Source: Bacteroidales bacterium (GTDB lineage: Bacteria > Bacteroidota > Bacteroidia > Bacteroidales > UBA932). From it: 34,514 bases of DNA. The notes under the pieces are model-generated. The model ran no database searches, was not told the origin of the DNA, and saw only the letters and a program-made list of their open reading frames with translations. The translations under genes were made by a program, and so were the position numbers. This document shows, in pieces, positions 8,008-15,673 of the stretch (positions are counted from its first letter, which is position 1; each line of letters opens with the position of its first letter). The stretch covers positions 1-34,514 of the forward strand of contig JAFQAT010000069.1 of NCBI GenBank assembly GCA_017399865.1, written 5' to 3'.

Positions 8008-9964
8008 AATAGAGATCCTCAAGTCGCAGCTGTGCAGCGCGGCAGACTGGTCCCTGATAGAGGTTGCGGAAGGGTTCCTTCCCGAGACGGTCCACCATAC
8101 CAGATTCTCCGGCCAGGTCAGGCTGGGAGTCTTCCGCAAGGAGTTCTGCCTACCGGGAGGAATACGCAAACCTTCCGGAATCGGCTATGCCACATTGCAC
8201 AATGTCACTGTCGGAGACGATTGCTGCATCGAGAATGTGAAGAATTACATAGCCAATTATGAGATAGGACATGATACGTTCATAGAGAACGTCGATATAA
8301 TCCTGACGGATTGTGTGAGCAGTTTCGGAAACGGTGTGGAGGTTACCGTACTCAACGAGACCGGCGGACGTGAGGTCATGATATTCGACCATCTTACAGC
8401 CCAGACAGCCTATGTCATGGCTTTGTACCGCCACCGCCCGGAGATGATTTCACAGCTACGCGGTATGATTGCCAGGTATGTAGAGGATGTTTCATCTTCA
8501 GTGGGAAGTATCGGCTGCAATTCAGTCATAGTTGATTCCGGCTATATTAAGAATGTGAAGGTCGGTGATTTCTGCAAGATCGAAGGAGCATCCCGTCTCA
8601 AGAACGGAAGCATCAACAGCAAACAGGAAGCACCTGTACATATAGGCGTGGGAGTCATCGGAGACGACTTCATCATTTCCAGCGGGTCGAGTGTTGAGGA
8701 TGGTGTGACCTTCTCAAGATGTTTTGTAGGTCAGGCATGTATGCTGGGACACAATTATTCCGCATCTGATTCCCTTTTCTTCAGCAACTGTCAGGGAGAG
8801 AACGGAGAGGCATGCTCGATCTTTGCAGGTCCGTTTACCGTGACCCATCATAAGTCGACTCTTCTGATCGCCGGAATGTTCTCTTTCATGAATGCAGGAT
8901 CCGGATCGAACCAGAGCAACCATATGTACAAGCTGGGTCCTATCCATCAGGGAATCATGGAGAGGGGAGCGAAGACCGCATCGGATTCATATATCCTCTG
9001 GCCTGCAAAGGTCGGGGCATTCTCTCTTGTGATGGGACGCCATGTAAGCCATCAGGATACGTCGGATCTGCCTTTCTCGTATCTGATAGAGCAGCAGAAC
9101 ACCTCGTTCATCATGCCTGGAGCCAATCTCAAGAGTGTCGGTACCATCCGTGACGCAAAGAAATGGCCGGTACGAGACAAGAGGAAGGATCCTGTCCTTC
9201 TTGACCAGATAAACTTCAATCTCCTCAGCCCATATACCATCCAGAAGATGCTCAACGGCGTGTCGGTCCTTAAGGAACTCCAAAGGGTGTCCGGTGTCAA
9301 TTCGGACGCATACACATATCAGAGCGGCAAGATAAAGAGTTCTTCTCTCAAGAACGGTCTGAAATATTACGGCATGGCGATAGACAAATTTCTGGGCAAC
9401 TCGCTGATAACAAGAATCATGGGGTCGGATGCAACTGATATAGTGGCACTTCGCAATGCATTTGTCCCTAAGTCGTCATATGGAGAAGGGGACTGGGTGG
9501 ACCTTGCGGGACTGATCGCTCCTAAGGATGCGGTAACGGCGCTTCTGGATGACATCCAGTCAGGTGCAGTCAATGATGTGGCTGCAGTCAATGCCTCTTT
9601 TGCAGAGATGCATAAGATGTATTACAGCTACGAATGGAAATGGGCATATAGGGTCATTCAGGAATATTACGGAGTGGATTTTGATACGGTTACAGCAGAA
9701 AAGCTTATGGAACTTGTCGGAAAGTGGAAGGATTCGGTTGTCGGACTTGACAATATGATTTACGAGGATGCACGTAAGGAGTTCTCATTGAGCATGATGA
9801 CAAGTTTCGGAGCTGACGGTGACGAGACTCAGCGTAAGGAGGATTTCATGCAGGTACGCGGGTCTTTCTTCGAGTCTGATCCTTTCGTAACCTCCGTGAA
9901 GGAACATATCAAGGTCAAATCGGCTCTTGGTGACCAGGTGCTTGAAAGATTGCGCAGACTATAA
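7976..9964 (+). CDS. DUF4954 family protein
   Basis: This 662-residue protein is a long member of an uncharacterised, highly conserved Bacteroidota family. The first ~450 residues read as a hexapeptide-type left-handed beta-helix with repeated hydrophobic/Gly units: TLHNVTVGDDCCIENVKNYIANYEIG, FIENVDIILTD and the conserved block with GHNYSASDSLFFSNCQGENG, FTVTHHKSTLLIAGMF and NQSNHMYKLGPIHQG. Such folds often belong to acyl- or nucleotidyl-transferases, but no catalytic role is known to me. The C-terminal ~200 residues look helical. I chose ATG 7976 (MKNYRKLTEVEIEIL) because the conserved N terminus begins there; a frame from 7898 would run deep inside recX. It is followed by a bidirectional terminator. 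Confidence 0.88.
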   Translation: MKNYRKLTEVEIEILKSQLCSAADWSLIEVAEGFLPETVHHTRFSGQVRLGVFRKEFCLPGGIRKPSGIGYATLHNVTVGDDCCIENVKNYIANYEIGHDTFIENVDIILTDCVSSFGNGVEVTVLNETGGREVMIFDHLTAQTAYVMALYRHRPEMISQLRGMIARYVEDVSSSVGSIGCNSVIVDSGYIKNVKVGDFCKIEGASRLKNGSINSKQEAPVHIGVGVIGDDFIISSGSSVEDGVTFSRCFVGQACMLGHNYSASDSLFFSNCQGENGEACSIFAGPFTVTHHKSTLLIAGMFSFMNAGSGSNQSNHMYKLGPIHQGIMERGAKTASDSYILWPAKVGAFSLVMGRHVSHQDTSDLPFSYLIEQQNTSFIMPGANLKSVGTIRDAKKWPVRDKRKDPVLLDQINFNLLSPYTIQKMLNGVSVLKELQRVSGVNSDAYTYQSGKIKSSSLKNGLKYYGMAIDKFLGNSLITRIMGSDATDIVALRNAFVPKSSYGEGDWVDLAGLIAPKDAVTALLDDIQSGAVNDVAAVNASFAEMHKMYYSYEWKWAYRVIQEYYGVDFDTVTAEKLMELVGKWKDSVVGLDNMIYEDARKEFSLSMMTSFGADGDETQRKEDFMQVRGSFFESDPFVTSVKEHIKVKSALGDQVLERLRRL

Positions 9965-9966
9965 CA

Positions 9967-10001
9967 AAAAAATCCGTCCGAGGTCATCGGACGGATTTTT
10001 T
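9967..10001. terminator. Bidirectional terminator between the DUF4954 gene and pgi
   Basis: A perfect 15-bp stem (9967-9981 with 9987-10001), with core TCCGTCCGA/TCGGACGGA, is flanked by A6/T6 tracts and has a 5-base loop. It works for both converging genes. Confidence 0.9.
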
Positions 10002-10020
10002 GTTAGTATAGAATATCTGA

Positions 10021-11361
10021 TTAGAGTCTTGCCTTGAGAGCGTCTGCCATTTCCTCGTAGCCAGGCTTGCCGAGGAGGGCGAACATGTTCTTCTTGTAAG
10101 CTTCCACGCCAGGCTGGTCGAACGGATTCACACCGAGAACGTATCCGCTGATACCGCATGCCTTCTCGAAGAAATAGAACAGTGCTCCGAGGTTGTACTC
10201 GTTCACGCATTCGATTGAAAGCGAGATCTGAGGTACGCCTCCGTCGATGTGTGCGAGCCTTGTTCCGAGCTCAGCCATCGCGTTGCACTCCTCTACATGC
10301 TTTCCTGTAAGGAAGTTCAGGCCGTCAAGGTTCTGAGGATCGTTTTCGATGAGCATCGAGCGGTTGCTCTTCTCAACTGAAACCACGGTCTCCATCAGAG
10401 TGCGCTCTCCGTCCTGGATGTACTGGCCCATTGAGTGGAGGTCTGTTGTGAAGTTTACGGATGCAGGGAAGATGCCGAGGCCGTTCTTGCCTTCAGACTC
10501 TCCGTAAAGCTGCTTCCACCACTCTCCGAGGAATGTGAGCTTAGGATTGTACGCGACAAGGATCTCGATCTTCTTGCCCTGTGCATAAAGGGCGTTGCGC
10601 ATTGCTGCGTACTGGACTGCAGGGTTGCACTCGCATTTCTTTGCGCATTCCTCTTCCATTGCAAGAGCTCCTTCGAGCATCGCCTTCATATCGAAGCCGG
10701 CGAGAACGATAGGAAGGATTCCTACTGGGGTAAGTACAGAGAAACGTCCACCTACGTTATCTTCGATCACAAATGTCTTGTAACCTTCCTGAGTCGAGAG
10801 AGACTTGAGGGCACCGCGTGCCTTGTCTGTTACGGCTACGATACGCTCTGCAGCCTCTGCCTTTCCATATGTCTCTTCTAGATATTTCTTTACAAGTCGG
10901 AATGCAACTGCAGGCTCTGTTGTGGTACCTGACTTTGATATCACGACACATGCTGCATTTCTTTCCTTTACGAGGTCCATGAGCTCGCACATGTATTCCT
11001 CTGACAGGTTCTGGCCTGCGAATACGATCTCAGGAGCGTTGCCCTTGTTCTTGAGCTGCTTTGCAAACTGATGTGACAGGGCCTCGATAGCGCATTTTGC
11101 ACCAAGGTATGAACCTCCGATTCCGATCACGATGACAAGGTCGACGTTCTTTGCAGCCCATGCGTCCCTTACGGCCTCGCATTCGGCTACAAGTCCGCTC
11201 TTCAATGTCTCTGAAGGCAGGTGCTTCCATCCGAGGAAGTCGTTTCCTGCGCCAGTCTCGTTCTCGAGTACTTCAAGAGCGGCAAGAGATTTCTCTACAT
11301 ATGCATTATAGTCTGCGTCTTTTACAAAGGAACTGCATCCTCCAAGATTTACTTTTACCAT
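10021..11361 (-). CDS. pgi: Glucose-6-phosphate isomerase
   Basis: Pgi interconverts glucose 6-phosphate and fructose 6-phosphate in glycolysis and gluconeogenesis. The 446-residue length matches the shorter bacterial type. Sugar-isomerase motifs are clear: IGIGGSYLGAK (79-89), the phosphate loop SKSGTTTEP (142-150), NVGGRFSVLTPVG, and FTTDLHSMGQYIQDGERTLMETV near residue 310. The C-terminal QPGVEAYKKNMFALLGKPG is the usual Pgi signature with the catalytic Lys. It is a single-gene unit between a divergent promoter region and a strong terminator. Confidence 0.98.
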   Translation of the reverse strand: MVKVNLGGCSSFVKDADYNAYVEKSLAALEVLENETGAGNDFLGWKHLPSETLKSGLVAECEAVRDAWAAKNVDLVIVIGIGGSYLGAKCAIEALSHQFAKQLKNKGNAPEIVFAGQNLSEEYMCELMDLVKERNAACVVISKSGTTTEPAVAFRLVKKYLEETYGKAEAAERIVAVTDKARGALKSLSTQEGYKTFVIEDNVGGRFSVLTPVGILPIVLAGFDMKAMLEGALAMEEECAKKCECNPAVQYAAMRNALYAQGKKIEILVAYNPKLTFLGEWWKQLYGESEGKNGLGIFPASVNFTTDLHSMGQYIQDGERTLMETVVSVEKSNRSMLIENDPQNLDGLNFLTGKHVEECNAMAELGTRLAHIDGGVPQISLSIECVNEYNLGALFYFFEKACGISGYVLGVNPFDQPGVEAYKKNMFALLGKPGYEEMADALKARL

Positions 11362-11393
11362 ATCAATTAGATTTAATTACACTTCTAACTTGG

Positions 11394-11427
11394 CAAAGTT
11401 AACACTTTTTGAAAAAAGACATGCAAA
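11394..11427 (-). promoter_or_regulatory. pgi promoter candidate
   Basis: On the minus strand TTTG (11424-11427) precedes TAACTTTG (11394-11401) by 22 bases, close to the consensus spacing. Initiation near 11388 gives a leader of about 27 bases. It interleaves with the plus-strand promoter of the next gene. Confidence 0.55.
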
Positions 11428-11440
11428 ATACTTATATTTG
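11408..11440 (+). promoter_or_regulatory. Promoter of the glycerophosphodiesterase gene
   Basis: TTTG (11408-11411) and TATATTTG (11433-11440) are 21 bases apart, an excellent Bacteroidota promoter match. Initiation near 11446 leaves about 20 bases before the ATG at 11467. Confidence 0.7.
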
Positions 11441-11466
11441 TATTCGTATTTACAATTATTTCCGAT

Positions 11467-12255
11467 ATGAGAAGGACCATACTGATTTCTTTGATTCTGA
11501 TTATGATCATGCCGACAATGCTTGACGCTCGTAGGAAAGGTCCTCGTGAAACCGGAATCGTGGCACACAGGGGATTCTGGAACTGCGAGGAGGCCGGATA
11601 TGCCAAAAACTCGATTGCCGCCCTCCGATGTGCCCAGGAGGCGGGATTGTGGGGCAGCGAATTCGATGTCAACATAACCGCTGACAGCGTGCTGATCGTA
11701 TATCATGACGGTGAGATCGACGGCAAGAGGATCGAGAAATACCCGTATTCGGAATTCAAGGATTTCAGGCTTGCAAACGGCGAACGCATTCCTACAATCG
11801 ACGAATACCTCGCCCAAGGCAGGAAATGCCCGGAGACCAAGCTCGTCTATGAACTGAAGACCCAGTCGTCTCCGGAGATCGAGGATGCATTCGTCAATCT
11901 CGCTGTGGCGAATCTTGCCGAGAACGGCATCCTTCATCCCGACAGGGTCATGTTCATATCATTCAGCATACACATGTGCCAGAGGCTTGCGGAGATGCTT
12001 CCGGGCTATACTGTACAGTTCCTTGGCTCAAGTCTGGATCCTGACCAGCTGAATGACCTCAAGGTCAATGGCGTGGACTATAACCATGAGGTGTATGTCA
12101 AGCATCCCAAGTGGTACAGGCGTGCCAGAAGGAACGGCATGAGCGTGAACGCATGGACGGTCAATGAAGAAAAGGATATGGTCCGCATGATAAAGATGGG
12201 CGTGGACCAGCTTACTACCGACAATCCTCTTCAGGCGAGGGAACTGCTCAAATGA
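11467..12255 (+). CDS. Exported glycerophosphodiester phosphodiesterase
   Basis: The enzyme family splits glycerophosphodiesters into glycerol 3-phosphate and an alcohol. This 262-residue protein has an N-terminal signal sequence (about residues 1-21, MRRTILISLILIMIM then TMLDA). The GDPD catalytic set is visible: HRG (34-36), Glu65 and Asp67 in GSEFDV, and HDGEIDG with His80. KLVYELKT supplies a further acidic metal ligand. The usual PENT segment after HRG is replaced by KNS, a modest deviation. The C terminus has the typical VNAWTVNEEKDMVRMIKMGVDQLTTDNP end. It is probably periplasmic or surface attached. Its stop overlaps the next start (ATGA), so the two are translationally coupled. Confidence 0.93.
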   Translation: MRRTILISLILIMIMPTMLDARRKGPRETGIVAHRGFWNCEEAGYAKNSIAALRCAQEAGLWGSEFDVNITADSVLIVYHDGEIDGKRIEKYPYSEFKDFRLANGERIPTIDEYLAQGRKCPETKLVYELKTQSSPEIEDAFVNLAVANLAENGILHPDRVMFISFSIHMCQRLAEMLPGYTVQFLGSSLDPDQLNDLKVNGVDYNHEVYVKHPKWYRRARRNGMSVNAWTVNEEKDMVRMIKMGVDQLTTDNPLQARELLK

Positions 12256-13118
12256 CCGGCCTGATAGAAGAAATAGCCTTTTTTCTGGAGAAGGAAGGAT
12301 TCGAGTGCTCCCGGCAGATGCGTGACGGCTTTGATGTCATATGCGCCGGCGCGGCTGACGGACGGCTCTCGAGAGTCATTCTGCCTCTGGAGATTTCATC
12401 AGAAACTCCTGAAGAAGCCGTTGCAGCCAGTGACCGTGCTCTCGGATGTCTCGAATTCATGCAGGGCATAGGCGAGACTCCTCTGATTGTCACGGAAGAC
12501 CGATGGCGTATGCAGAAGGATATGATGCATAAACGTCTGCTTGCCCATATGGAGGTGTTCGGCCAGGCTTTTGCCCGTAACTGCGAAGTCCGGAGAATTG
12601 AGAAATCAGAAGCTTATGATTTTCTCATGGCCAATCATTCGTATGGAGACGCGGCGTGCCGGTACCGGTATGGCCTTTTCCTGAAAAGGCAGACCGGCCA
12701 TCTGGCGGCTGATGCCGCGCTTGTTCCGGGCACATTGCTCGCCGTTGCGACATTCTCCAATGCCCGCAAGTGGGTCAAGGGAGACAGGGAGATAAGGTCA
12801 TATGAGTGGACCAGGTATGCCTCTCTTCCTGGAGTCCGGGTCAATGGTGGCATGGGAAAGATGCTGAAGGCCTTCATTGATGAGGTCCGTCCGGATGACG
12901 TGATGAGCTATGCGGATCTGGAATGGTCGGAAGGAGAAGTCTACAGACAGTTGGGTTTCGCCCTCGAGGGACAGAAGAATCCTGTCCTGTTTTCGGTTGA
13001 CCCTGTGACATGGGTAAGGACTCCGGTAAGGCAGGGGAATGCCGGTTCTTCGGGGAATCTGTGGTTCCGTAACTTCGGAAGCAATAAATACCGCCTCAAG
13101 CTTACGGACTACGAATAA
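12252..13118 (+). CDS. Uncharacterised protein with a GNAT/Mom-like C-terminal domain
   Basis: No assigned function. The 288-residue protein has two parts. The N-terminal ~110 residues include PLIVTEDRWRMQKDMMHKRLL and ARNCEVRRIEKSE, which resembles the junction seen in phage endonuclease-associated proteins. The C-terminal part carries NHSYGD (128-133), RYRYGLFL (137-144), LAVATFSNARKW (163-174), EWTRYASLPGVRVNGG (185-200) and DDVMSYADLEWSEGEVYRQLGF (215-236). This order (small conserved residue after FS, R-x-x-S/A-L, GG at a cofactor-like turn, SYADxxWS...LGF) matches a GNAT-like domain found in phage proteins and distantly in the DNA modification protein Mom. The assignment is inference. 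It overlaps the upstream phosphodiesterase by 4 bases, so the pair is an operon. Confidence 0.75.
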   Translation: MTGLIEEIAFFLEKEGFECSRQMRDGFDVICAGAADGRLSRVILPLEISSETPEEAVAASDRALGCLEFMQGIGETPLIVTEDRWRMQKDMMHKRLLAHMEVFGQAFARNCEVRRIEKSEAYDFLMANHSYGDAACRYRYGLFLKRQTGHLAADAALVPGTLLAVATFSNARKWVKGDREIRSYEWTRYASLPGVRVNGGMGKMLKAFIDEVRPDDVMSYADLEWSEGEVYRQLGFALEGQKNPVLFSVDPVTWVRTPVRQGNAGSSGNLWFRNFGSNKYRLKLTDYE

Positions 13119-13124
13119 AATGAC

Positions 13125-13132
13125 TATCTTCG
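13125..13132 (+). promoter_or_regulatory. Weak -7 box candidate for purC
   Basis: TATCTTCG differs from TAnnTTTG at one position and lies 45 bases before purC. No good -33 element is visible. It is the best candidate in the 58-base gap. Confidence 0.3.
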
Positions 13133-13176
13133 CAGACTGAATCTAATAAGGATAATCAATTATAAAGATATTAAAA

Positions 13177-14121
13177 ATGGAAGCAATAGTAAAGACCGAT
13201 TTCAATTTTCCAGGACAGACCAGCCATTATGTAGGCAAGGTTCGTGACGTGTACAGCATTGGTGAAGACTATCTTGTGATGGTGGTTTCAGACCGTATCT
13301 CTGCATTTGACGTCGTACTCCCTAAGGGTATTCCTTTCAAGGGTCAGGTCCTCAATCAGATTGCAGCCAAATTCCTGGATGCGACTGCCGACATCCTTCC
13401 TAACTGGAAGATCGCAGTTCCGGATCCTATGGTGACAGTAGGACACAAATGCGAACCGTTCAAAGTTGAAATGGTCATCCGCGGATATCTTTCCGGCCAT
13501 GCATGGAGAGAATACAAGGCAGGAAAGCGCACTATCTGCGGTGTGGAGATGCCTGAAGGAATGGTCGAGAACCAGAAGTTCCCGCAGCCTATCATAACTC
13601 CGACCACAAAGGCTGCCGAAGGACATGACGAGGACATCTCGAAAGAGGAAATCATCGCCCAGGGCATCGTGAGCAGGGAGGACTACGAGCAGCTTGAAGC
13701 CTATACCCGCGCAATCTTCCAGAGAGGAACGGAGATCGCCGCAAAGATGGGACTCATCCTGGTAGATACAAAGTACGAGTTCGGAAAGAAGGACGGAAAG
13801 ATCTATCTCATGGACGAGATCCACACTCCTGACTCTTCAAGGTATTTCTATGCGGAAGGATATGAGGAGCGCCTTGCAGCCGGTCAGAAGCAGAAGCAGC
13901 TCTCGAAGGAGTTCGTGCGTGAGTGGCTCATGGCAAACGGCTTCCAGGGACAGGAAGGCCAGCAGGTGCCGGAAATGACCGATGATATCGTGAACGGCAT
14001 AACAGACCGCTATGTAGAGCTCTACGAGAACATCACAGGCGAAAAGTTCGAAAAGGCCGAAGGAACGGACATCCTTGCAAGGATTGAAAGGAACGTTACT
14101 GACTGCCTTGCTTCGCTCTGA
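13177..14121 (+). CDS. purC: Phosphoribosylaminoimidazole-succinocarboxamide synthase (SAICAR synthetase)
   Basis: PurC joins aspartate to CAIR using ATP in purine biosynthesis; it is cytoplasmic. The sequence shows GKVRDVY (20-26), SDRISAFDV (38-46), [13 protein letters not shown] (98-110) and the PROSITE-like signature [14 protein letters not shown] near residue 215. At 314 residues it is of the longer type common in Bacteroidota and yeast, compared with ~240 in E. coli. No other purine gene is nearby. The next gene starts 19 bases downstream, so read-through is likely. Confidence 0.97.
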   Translation: MEAIVKTDFNFPGQTSHYVGKVRDVYSIGEDYLVMVVSDRISAFDVVLPKGIPFKGQVLNQIAAKFLDATADILPNWKIAVPDPMVTVGHKCEPFKVEMVIRGYLSGHAWREYKAGKRTICGVEMPEGMVENQKFPQPIITPTTKAAEGHDEDISKEEIIAQGIVSREDYEQLEAYTRAIFQRGTEIAAKMGLILVDTKYEFGKKDGKIYLMDEIHTPDSSRYFYAEGYEERLAAGQKQKQLSKEFVREWLMANGFQGQEGQQVPEMTDDIVNGITDRYVELYENITGEKFEKAEGTDILARIERNVTDCLASL

Positions 14122-14140
14122 GACATAATCTGTTCTTGAT

Positions 14141-15592
14141 ATGACCCTTACCCCGGTACAGAAGAGGGCGGCGATGAAGATCGCTGTGGACCTGGCGAAG
14201 GCGGACAGGCAGATACACGGCGCTGAAGTGTCTCTGCTCAATGACTGCCAGCGAAGCTTCGGTCTGACGGATGATGAACTGGAAATGATTCATTATCTGT
14301 CGCTTCAGGAATGCATTGAAGTCCTTGAAGATCTGCCCGAATCTGAAAAGGAAGCCCTTATCTGTACTTTCGAAGGGGTGATACAGGCGGACGTGGATGT
14401 GGATTCGCGTGAGAGGATTCTTCTTGCGGCGATACGCATGGCGCTTTCGGATAAGTCGCGTGAATGGACCAGCCTCTTTTCTGTAAATGATGTAGAATCC
14501 GAATGTTCCTCATCCCAGATCATATACCTGGAGAAACGTAAGTGTCTTAGCAGCAGGGAAGTGCTTGATGATGACTTCAATAACCTGCTTCTTTCCAAGA
14601 CTTTGAATGACGTCGGTCTGCAGCTGTTCTATCTTCCACGGGTAAAGAAGGATCTGGATATGGACCTTCTCTGCCGTTCCATGGAATACATCCTTCCGTC
14701 GGGAAACCGTGCGGTTTCCGAGAATATGGGTGATGCATTGGAGAAGATCACATCCGTTTCCCTCTTCAATGCATTCTGTTCGGCCTTCAGACTCTCACCG
14801 GGTCTTGTCCGATTTGATGCCTTCCTTGTGCTGAAACTTCAGGAAGGGGAGATGCTGGGTGATGAAGGCAAGCTTACCCGAAGCATGGACTTCATATGCA
14901 TGGATGTGAGCCGTGACATGAAGAAGAGGGTCTCTTATTTCGTGACGCAGCTTGATGCCCCTTCACGCAAGCTCTCATACGAAGGATACTACCGTCTTCT
15001 GTATGACCATCTCATGTCCTCGTCGTCTGTGGTCAGTTCTGTCAGGATAGATGAAAAAGGGGATTTCTATCTGACAGATGTCGGCAATCAGAAACTCTGT
15101 TTTGAGTCATCACCTCAGGCCAGGACGTTCTATCTTCTGCTTCTGCGTTATGGAGTCAGAGGAGTTTCCCAGCAATGTTTCGATGGTGCGATGGCCTATC
15201 TTGAGAAAGTAAAGGACAGGTATGCGGAAAGCGGGTGGAACTTCTCCGAATTCATGAGCGGTCTGGAAAAGGCTGATGATGAGTATGCGAAGCTGATACG
15301 TAATATCGTCATAATATATAGCCGTCTCTCTACGAAGGATCCCGAAAGCGAGAGTTTCATAGGTTATGTCACAACCATCATCAGGCATCGCAGCACGCTG
15401 AAGAATTACATCAATAACGGATTCCGTTCAGCATCGCATCTGTCAGATAAGGAAGCGTACTGCGTGCGCTTCGATCAGGACACAAAGTCATATGCCGTCT
15501 CTGCGGACGTTTCGCTGTTTTCTGTTTATGAGGAAGATGGCGAGACGGTTCCTCTTTCCGGCTGCCGTATGTGGAACATCCTTTCCGTATAA
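14141..15592 (+). CDS. Uncharacterised protein with N-terminal TerB-like domain
   Basis: The 483-residue soluble protein begins with a helical domain (about residues 1-115) of TerB type: DLAKADRQIHGAE is followed by LLNDCQRSFGLTDDEL and then FEGVIQADVDVDSRERILLAAIR, with paired acidic residues as in tellurite-resistance TerB metal-binding helices. The rest (about 120-480) is mixed alpha/beta; it contains SYFVTQLDAPSRKLSYEGYY and a terminal segment of about 60 residues in short strands. I recognise no catalytic motif. It lies between purC and a calcium ATPase. A link to stress or metal homeostasis is only suggested by the domain and neighbour. Confidence 0.75.
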   Translation: MTLTPVQKRAAMKIAVDLAKADRQIHGAEVSLLNDCQRSFGLTDDELEMIHYLSLQECIEVLEDLPESEKEALICTFEGVIQADVDVDSRERILLAAIRMALSDKSREWTSLFSVNDVESECSSSQIIYLEKRKCLSSREVLDDDFNNLLLSKTLNDVGLQLFYLPRVKKDLDMDLLCRSMEYILPSGNRAVSENMGDALEKITSVSLFNAFCSAFRLSPGLVRFDAFLVLKLQEGEMLGDEGKLTRSMDFICMDVSRDMKKRVSYFVTQLDAPSRKLSYEGYYRLLYDHLMSSSSVVSSVRIDEKGDFYLTDVGNQKLCFESSPQARTFYLLLLRYGVRGVSQQCFDGAMAYLEKVKDRYAESGWNFSEFMSGLEKADDEYAKLIRNIVIIYSRLSTKDPESESFIGYVTTIIRHRSTLKNYINNGFRSASHLSDKEAYCVRFDQDTKSYAVSADVSLFSVYEEDGETVPLSGCRMWNILSV

Positions 15593-15673
15593 AGAATCAA
15601 AACGTTTGGATTTTCATCTTCATTGTCACGATTATTGGATACTTTCGCAAAGTCTTACTAATTGTTTTGCGAA

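Noticed and set aside
13119-13176. Purine riboswitch or operator ahead of purC
   Set aside because: The gap is only 58 bases, AT-rich and without the stems or conserved bases of a purine aptamer.
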